Source: Haliotis asinina (taxonomy: Eukaryota > Mollusca > Gastropoda > Lepetellida > Haliotidae). Taken from it: 64,000 nt of DNA. The first letter of the stretch is position 1. Each line of letters opens with the position of its first letter. Positions 61,001 through 64,000 of this stretch are shown piece by piece. The stretch lies in assembly GCF_037392515.1 (NCBI RefSeq), contig NC_090287.1, forward strand, positions 15,489,001 through 15,553,000, written 5' to 3'. Made by a program: the position numbers and the translations under genes. The notes beneath the pieces are model-generated. The model saw only the letters and a list, made by a program, of their open reading frames with translations, ran no database searches and had not been told where the DNA came from.

Positions 61001-64000
61001 CTCAAGGAGACTTGATAAAATATTAAATTGTTACCTACACAACATGAAAAGGTCTGTTCACTTTCACAATACATTCAATTTTATCTGATTTGTTCTAGTT
61101 TAATAATATGAAATGCTTTAGCTATTCTCAATAATTTTGAACCATACTGTATATGATTTTGTAAATGTACACGCAGTTTCAGTGAGTGTTGCTTAATGCT
61201 GCATCAACTACAGTCCGTTCGATTCCATTTGACACCAATGAATTGCTCACTAACACAAAATTTAATAATTGCAACAAAACCAAATTTTGCACAGCCACAT
61301 CAAATCGACAGACCAACTCTGACAAAGTGGACTGGACCATGCCACCATCAAGCCAGTCGTCATCAGGTTAGACTCTGATGACAGCGACACCGATTCGGAC
61401 AACAGCGTCTTCTGAAAGTGGCAACACTGACTCCCACTGAACATCTCAAGTGGTAACCAGATAATGGCTTTTGAGATGACACCATCTTCACAACACACGC
61501 TTGTTGATTACCTGGCTGTTCTACCAGCAAGTGCCCCTCCTCGTACAAAATAGCGAAAGGTGACAAGAAAAAGATGATCATTTGTTAAACAGTTTTTTTA
61601 TTCGGGTGTCCCAAATTATGAAACACATCATCAGAGTTGGTCTGTTGATTTCATGTGGCTGTGCATAATTTGGTTTTGTTGCAATTATTAGATTTTGTGT
61701 TAGTGAGCAATTCACCGGTCTCAAATGGAATCAAACGGGCTGTATGCGGTTGCTTGTTTTAAGAGCCATTATACGAGCAGATGTACCCACTGGTGGGAGA
61801 CAATGGTGGATCATGTACAAGCCATTATCTGCTTTAAGTCTTTAAGTCAGCTTTTATGACAAGCAGTGAGTTAGGTTTTAAGCTGCTTCCAACAAGATTT
61901 CAGCAATATCATGGGAAACCAGAGAAGAGCTTTACACATTGCATCCATATGGGGAATCAAACCTAGGTCTTTGGCATGGTGAGCAAATGCTTTACCCACC
62001 AGGCTACCCCACCACTCCTATTATTGCGTGACTGTTATGAGGCATTTGTCCTTTGTTTACTGATACCATAAATATGACAACTCACTTATCAATGCCCACA
62101 CTTAAATAAAAACAGCTGATTGTATCTAGTGAAGTCATGGTGTGAATAATCTTCAACTGGTTACCATTCTGTTTTCATTGAATGAAAACATTCAAAACAT
62201 CTACAAGTGACAGTACATTTTCAGAGTAAGACTGTCCTAACAGAACTCTGTTTTGCTTGAAATTTTTTAAATACAAAAACTGCATTGGAAATATGTCTGA
62301 ATGGAAACAATGCATTTAATTCTCACACTTGGATATGTGTGGCTTTATTTGGAAGGACAGTCACAATATCGCTGAAAAAGTGACGATGTGACTTCAGATT
62401 CCTCATTCACTGCTTGGAAGTATTACTGCTATATTCAACTAGTAATGAACAATGGCAACCTTGATCATAAACATGATATGCATTGAGGCAGTTTTTACCT
62501 TTTGTTAGTAAGACCGCTTCCCAGGTTTTACTTTTCGTTAGTAAGACGGCTTCACAGGGTTTACTTTTCTGAACTTTATATGAACATCAACATTCAAATA
62601 ATACATGAGTATTTGAAATCAACTGAAAAATATCGCTCAAGATTAAAGTCACAATACAAAGGTTTTCCAAACAGCAATTCTCTCATTCCCAGGCAGATGT
62701 TCTACCGCACGGCCACCGGGCCGACGAAGGTGAACGTGTTAAATTATCTACTTACAGTTACTGTCATTAAATTGATTTTACACATGCTTCAGTTATTGTT
62801 ATGTAGCTACATTAAATGATCATCTACATCGTAATATACCCATCATTTTTTGGTAGACAATGTAAAACCATTGGGGGTCAGGAAATCCTGGGAGGCGTGT
62901 TTTCTCCTATACTTCTAGCCTAGATCCCTATACAGGTTCAATGTGTGAAGGCCATTTCTGGTGTATCCCGCACTTATATTGCTGAAATATTGATAAAAAA
63001 AACCCTAAAACTCCCTCACACTCATACTGACAGATTATTCTTTGGAAAGATTCAGCACTTACATTTCGCAGGAAGGTCATAGCCAGCCGTTGTTTTAGCT
63101 TCGCCAGTATTGCAGCCATTGTATTTTTTGCATTCTTTCTTCAGGTTGGGTCCTGCTGCTGAATGGATGGCACCATCAACTGCAATCAGTTTGACAGAGT
63201 GAAAATCCATACTGACAAATTTATGAGAAGAAGGTGATGCACACCAATGAGCAAACCCATTTGGTTTGTTATGCAGAGCAGATGTAACTAGTGCATGTGC
63301 AGTACATGACGATGATCTTGATTCCATGCATAGCAGTTTGCTGAGACCGTCAGACTACACTTGACTGTGGACAACCTGGGTCCCCTCACAATAGCAAACA
63401 CCAGTGGGCGGCACTAATACATGCTAACACGGGTGTATCGTCAGGTTGGTGCTATGTAGCTTGTGACTTGGACCATAATAACACTTCACTAAATCTGCTA
63501 GTTCATTGCAAGCATACAGAGCTTATTGTAGTGACAGATTTTTGTTGGGACACAGGATGGAAATGGTTAAAAAAGGGTTCATCCACATTAACAATTCATT
63601 GTAAACATGTTTACAGATCATTGTGCCTGGTGCATTCTTAATGAAATGTTAGAACTCTTGAACCTCAATGAGCTATTATTTTGAGTTAAACATCTGCTGT
63701 GACGTACCCTGATACCTCCCCCTTCAAGGAGGTTTTAATTAACAGCATTGACAATGGCAGCCATTTCAAGCGTTGTGATGTCACCAACCCACAGGGACAC
63801 CATCTACAGAGAGCTGAACCTGCTTCATCAGTGCCTGTCACTCAGCATCATTGTAACCCTTAAGCTAAAATTGAACATCTGCTGTGACTTACCTCCCCCT
63901 CCTCCTTGCAGTTTTTCATTAGCAGCATTGACAATGGCATCTATTTCCAGCGATGTGATGTCCCCAATCCACAGCGATACTTTCTCGTTGAGATCAGGTC
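51571..64000 (-). CDS. MACROD2: MACROD-type macrodomain ADP-ribosyl hydrolase, 5' end outside the window
   Basis: Removes mono-ADP-ribose from proteins and O-acetyl-ADP-ribose; nuclear/cytosolic in animals. Seven visible exons (a-g: 64000-63893, 63179-63063, 59466-59363, 59074-59044, 55023-54944, 54325-54244, 52022-51571) join in phase to 323 aa. Macrodomain landmarks in order: [87 protein letters not shown]. These match the MacroD1/2 group, including the NAAN and GIYG ADP-ribose loops. The last exon is about 150 aa rich in Asp, Glu, Lys and Ser, apparently disordered, as in MACROD2; hence that symbol, though an invertebrate gene may be ancestral to both. Introns carry a Tc1 transposon, satellites and a splice-site minisatellite. 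Tail-to-tail with GALNT7. Confidence 0.93.
52480..53112. repeat. About 175-bp satellite, array 1, with hairpin end
   Basis: Units share TCTGCTCCGGAAACGAAGC, ATGTTTCCATGGAAACCGAG and GCAAAAGGCACCA; about 3.5 copies. Ends GGACGGACGAGGCATCGACT then TATCCCCC...GGGGGATA, an 8-bp hairpin, as in mollusc pearl/CvA- or Helitron-type non-autonomous elements. In the MACROD intron between exons f and g. Confidence 0.8.
53113..54243 (-). repeat. 59/63-bp minisatellite made of the MACROD exon f donor
   Basis: About 19 units; on + CACCAAGTGGTCAGCTCCTC, ACCAATACAAATACCTACCC, TCACCCCCTGCCTCGCTGT, with or without a 4-bp AAAC. On the gene strand each intact unit gives CCACTTG/GTGACAG, identical to the true exon f donor at 54244; some units are altered. 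Lengthy frames here are repeat artefacts. Confidence 0.95.
54244..54325 (-). CDS. MACROD2: MACROD exon f; its donor seeds a minisatellite
   Basis: Acceptor CTTCCATACAG, donor CCACTTG/GTGACAG. Encodes [24 protein letters not shown]. The last 7 exonic bases and the donor are identical to the repeat unit that fills the intron from 54243 down to about 53113. Confidence 0.93.
54515..54625 (-). repeat. SINE family B fragment
   Basis: GTTTGGACCAGATGATCCAG, CATCATGAGC, AAGTCTGACCATTAG. Confidence 0.6.
54857..54920 (-). repeat. SINE family A, deleted
   Basis: GTGAGTGAGTGAGTTTAGTT, TATGCCACTTTTAGCAAT, then jumps to GGCTACTC. Confidence 0.7.
54944..55023 (-). CDS. MACROD2: MACROD exon e
   Basis: Acceptor GCATCTGTTTCAG, donor GAG/GTATGA. 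Encodes [19 protein letters not shown] then EDDPYGPE. Confidence 0.94.
55069..55285 (-). repeat. SINE family A with expanded (GAGT)n tail
   Basis: About 60 bp of GAGT repeats, TTTTAGCAATATTCCAGCAA, GGGGAATCAAATGCTGGTC, AATGCTTTAACCACTAGG. Confidence 0.88.
55925..56965. repeat. About 175-bp satellite, array 2
   Basis: Five to six copies of the unit seen at 52480-53112 (TTTTTGAGTTCTGCTCCGGA, TGAGACTATGTCTGAAA, AAACCTGTAAATAGCAAAAG), preceded by GTTTGATTTAACAAGAGTCA TCAGAAGATG, likely the element's 5' boundary. Ends ATGCTGGGGGGGTAA. Confidence 0.85.
56951..57196 (-). other. 81-codon open frame, possible transposase first-exon relic
   Basis: Starts [20 protein letters not shown] and runs into the satellite end. 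TNKLSDFF resembles a PCNA-interacting box (xxxLxxFF), frequently seen at the N-terminus of some transposon-encoded proteins. No other homology recognised; opposite strand shows nothing. Confidence 0.3.
57200..58210. other. MACROD intron (exons e-d), nothing recognised
   Basis: AT-rich, no repeat or motif recognised. Confidence 0.5.
58215..58388 (-). repeat. SINE family B
   Basis: AATAATCGGGTCTGGACCTG, ACAATCCAGTGATCAATTTC, AGTGAGCCTGACCACCAGAT, head GATTTTCACAGG. Confidence 0.82.
59044..59074 (-). CDS. MACROD2: MACROD exon d (31-nt micro-exon)
   Basis: Acceptor AATCTTTTCCAG, donor G/GTGAGT. Encodes only [10 protein letters not shown] plus the first base of Gly: the phosphate-binding loop of the macrodomain. 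Phase and content fit exactly between exons c and e. Confidence 0.92.
59363..59466 (-). CDS. MACROD2: MACROD exon c
   Basis: Acceptor CGTTTTCCAG, donor ATT/GTAAGT. Encodes [20 protein letters not shown] and an amphipathic helix ending KLKTI. Phase 1 to 0. Confidence 0.94.
59746..59815 (-). repeat. (GAGT)11 with SINE A head remnant
   Basis: GAGT run to 59790 then ATCACTTTAACAACTACACC ACTG; SINE core deleted. Confidence 0.75.
59855..61150 (+). mobile_element. Tc1-like DNA transposon, nearly complete
   Basis: Imperfect terminal inverted repeats of about 26 bp (left TAGTCTGGTTCATAATTATT, right as its complement CAGTATGGTTCAAAATTATT), both continuing TGAGAAT and both flanked by TA. The element is about 1.3 kb, inside the MACROD intron between exons b and c, in the opposite orientation to the gene. 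A short inverted pair GGGAGGTAACTC / GAGTTACCTCCC lies at about 59953-60005. Confidence 0.85.
60048..61026 (+). pseudogene. Tc1 transposase with one frameshift and one stop
   Basis: Starts [20 protein letters not shown]-terminal paired HTH ([16 protein letters not shown]), GRPRKL hook, second HTH with [14 protein letters not shown], catalytic [10 protein letters not shown] (D1), [13 protein letters not shown] (D2) and [12 protein letters not shown] (E), i.e. DD34E. A one-base indel near 60695-60712 shifts the frame after LLPSAHV, and TAG at about 60877 follows CVNQ; the rest reads to LIKY-stop at 61026. Recently dead but probably mobilisable if ends are recognised. Confidence 0.9.
61151..61855. 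other. MACROD intron (exons c-b), imperfect inverted repeat
   Basis: AATTGCTCACTAACACAAAA TTTAATAATTGCAACAAAA at 61240-61285 recurs inverted at about 61670-61715, and GACAGACCAACTCTGA at 61306-61321 inverted near 61632-61647. A palindromic element of about 500 bp (roughly 61195-61750) is likely. Confidence 0.65.
61863..62022 (-). repeat. SINE family A
   Basis: GGTTTTAAGCTGCTTCCAAC, GGGGAATCAAACCTAGGTCT, CACCAGGCTACCCCACC. Confidence 0.85.
62023..62930. other. MACROD intron, short direct repeat
   Basis: TTTTACCTTTTGTTAGTAAG AC and TTTTACTTTTCGTTAGTAAG AC repeat at about 62496-62570. Otherwise nothing recognised. Confidence 0.45.
62935..63022 (+). repeat. SINE family A, 3' part
   Basis: GAAGGCCATTTCTGGTGTAT, CCCGCACTTATATTGCTGAA, tail ACTCCCTCACACTC. 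Confidence 0.78.
63063..63179 (-). CDS. MACROD2: MACROD exon b
   Basis: Acceptor CTGATTGCAG, donor T/GTAAGT. Encodes [20 protein letters not shown] then [19 protein letters not shown]. Phase 1 to 1. Confidence 0.95.
63708..63800 (-). pseudogene. Decayed tandem duplicate of MACROD exon a
   Basis: Reads [20 protein letters not shown] then Asn-stop (TAA where exon a has GAA), followed by NLLEGGG and a degraded donor GTACGT. Similarity continues into the intron start (CACAGCAGATGTT). The duplication offset is about 185 bp. The in-frame stop and the weak acceptor context argue that it is not used. Confidence 0.85.
63893..64000 (-). CDS. MACROD2: MACROD exon a (truncated at window edge): adenine loop
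   Basis: Encodes [20 protein letters not shown] then [15 protein letters not shown]; donor G/GTAAGT, phase 1. Holds the GDI and NAAN motifs that grip ADP-ribose. Its 5' limit is beyond position 64000. A decayed tandem copy lies 185 bp downstream. Confidence 0.93.

Overview
The window is eukaryotic, AT-rich, intron-dense and crowded with repeats. Marine gastropod mollusc DNA, quite possibly abalone (Haliotis), is my best guess. It rests on the two interspersed SINE types whose 3' tails run into (ACTC)n / (GAGT)n tracts, on a mollusc-type short satellite, and on gene models that read as invertebrate orthologues of animal genes. The species is inferred, not shown.

Three spliced protein genes can be assembled exon by exon with phase-compatible GT-AG introns. 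(1) Minus strand, 6570-16050: a complete five-exon beta-1,3-glucuronyltransferase of the B3GAT family (343 aa). (2) Plus strand, 27527-46402: a polypeptide GalNAc-transferase that is clearly GALNT7-like, with eleven shared exons and two candidate alternative first exons, each encoding its own signal anchor (about 619 or 614 aa). (3) Minus strand, 64000-51571: a MACROD-type macrodomain protein cut at its 5' end by the window edge (323 aa visible in seven exons), with a long acidic, disordered C-terminal tail typical of MACROD2. Genes 1 and 2 diverge across about 11.5 kb. Genes 2 and 3 converge across about 5 kb that is poor in tandem repeats and probably holds their 3' UTRs. Genes 1 and 2 both encode Golgi type II glycosyltransferases, one capping glycans with glucuronic acid and one extending mucin-type O-GalNAc. 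The macrodomain protein would act separately, in ADP-ribose removal.

Between and inside the genes lie at least 40 SINE copies or fragments: family A with a tRNA-like head, family B with a different head but the same tail, and families C and D. There is also a nearly complete Tc1-like transposon (59855-61150), a decayed Tc1 relic carrying a nested SINE, LINE-like relics, hAT-like and other terminal-inverted-repeat mini-elements, a foldback element, two arrays of a ~175-bp satellite, and about 18 different minisatellites.

The most interesting structure is how the minisatellites relate to splice sites. In B3GAT an array of about 18 units begins just downstream of the exon 2 donor and repeats a donor-like CAG/GTAAAT in sense about 17 times. 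In the macrodomain gene a 59-63 bp minisatellite is built from the donor of exon f itself, so the true 5' splice site is followed by a dozen or more copies of itself. The macrodomain gene also carries a decayed tandem duplicate of its first visible exon, and GALNT7 has two separate signal-anchor first exons.
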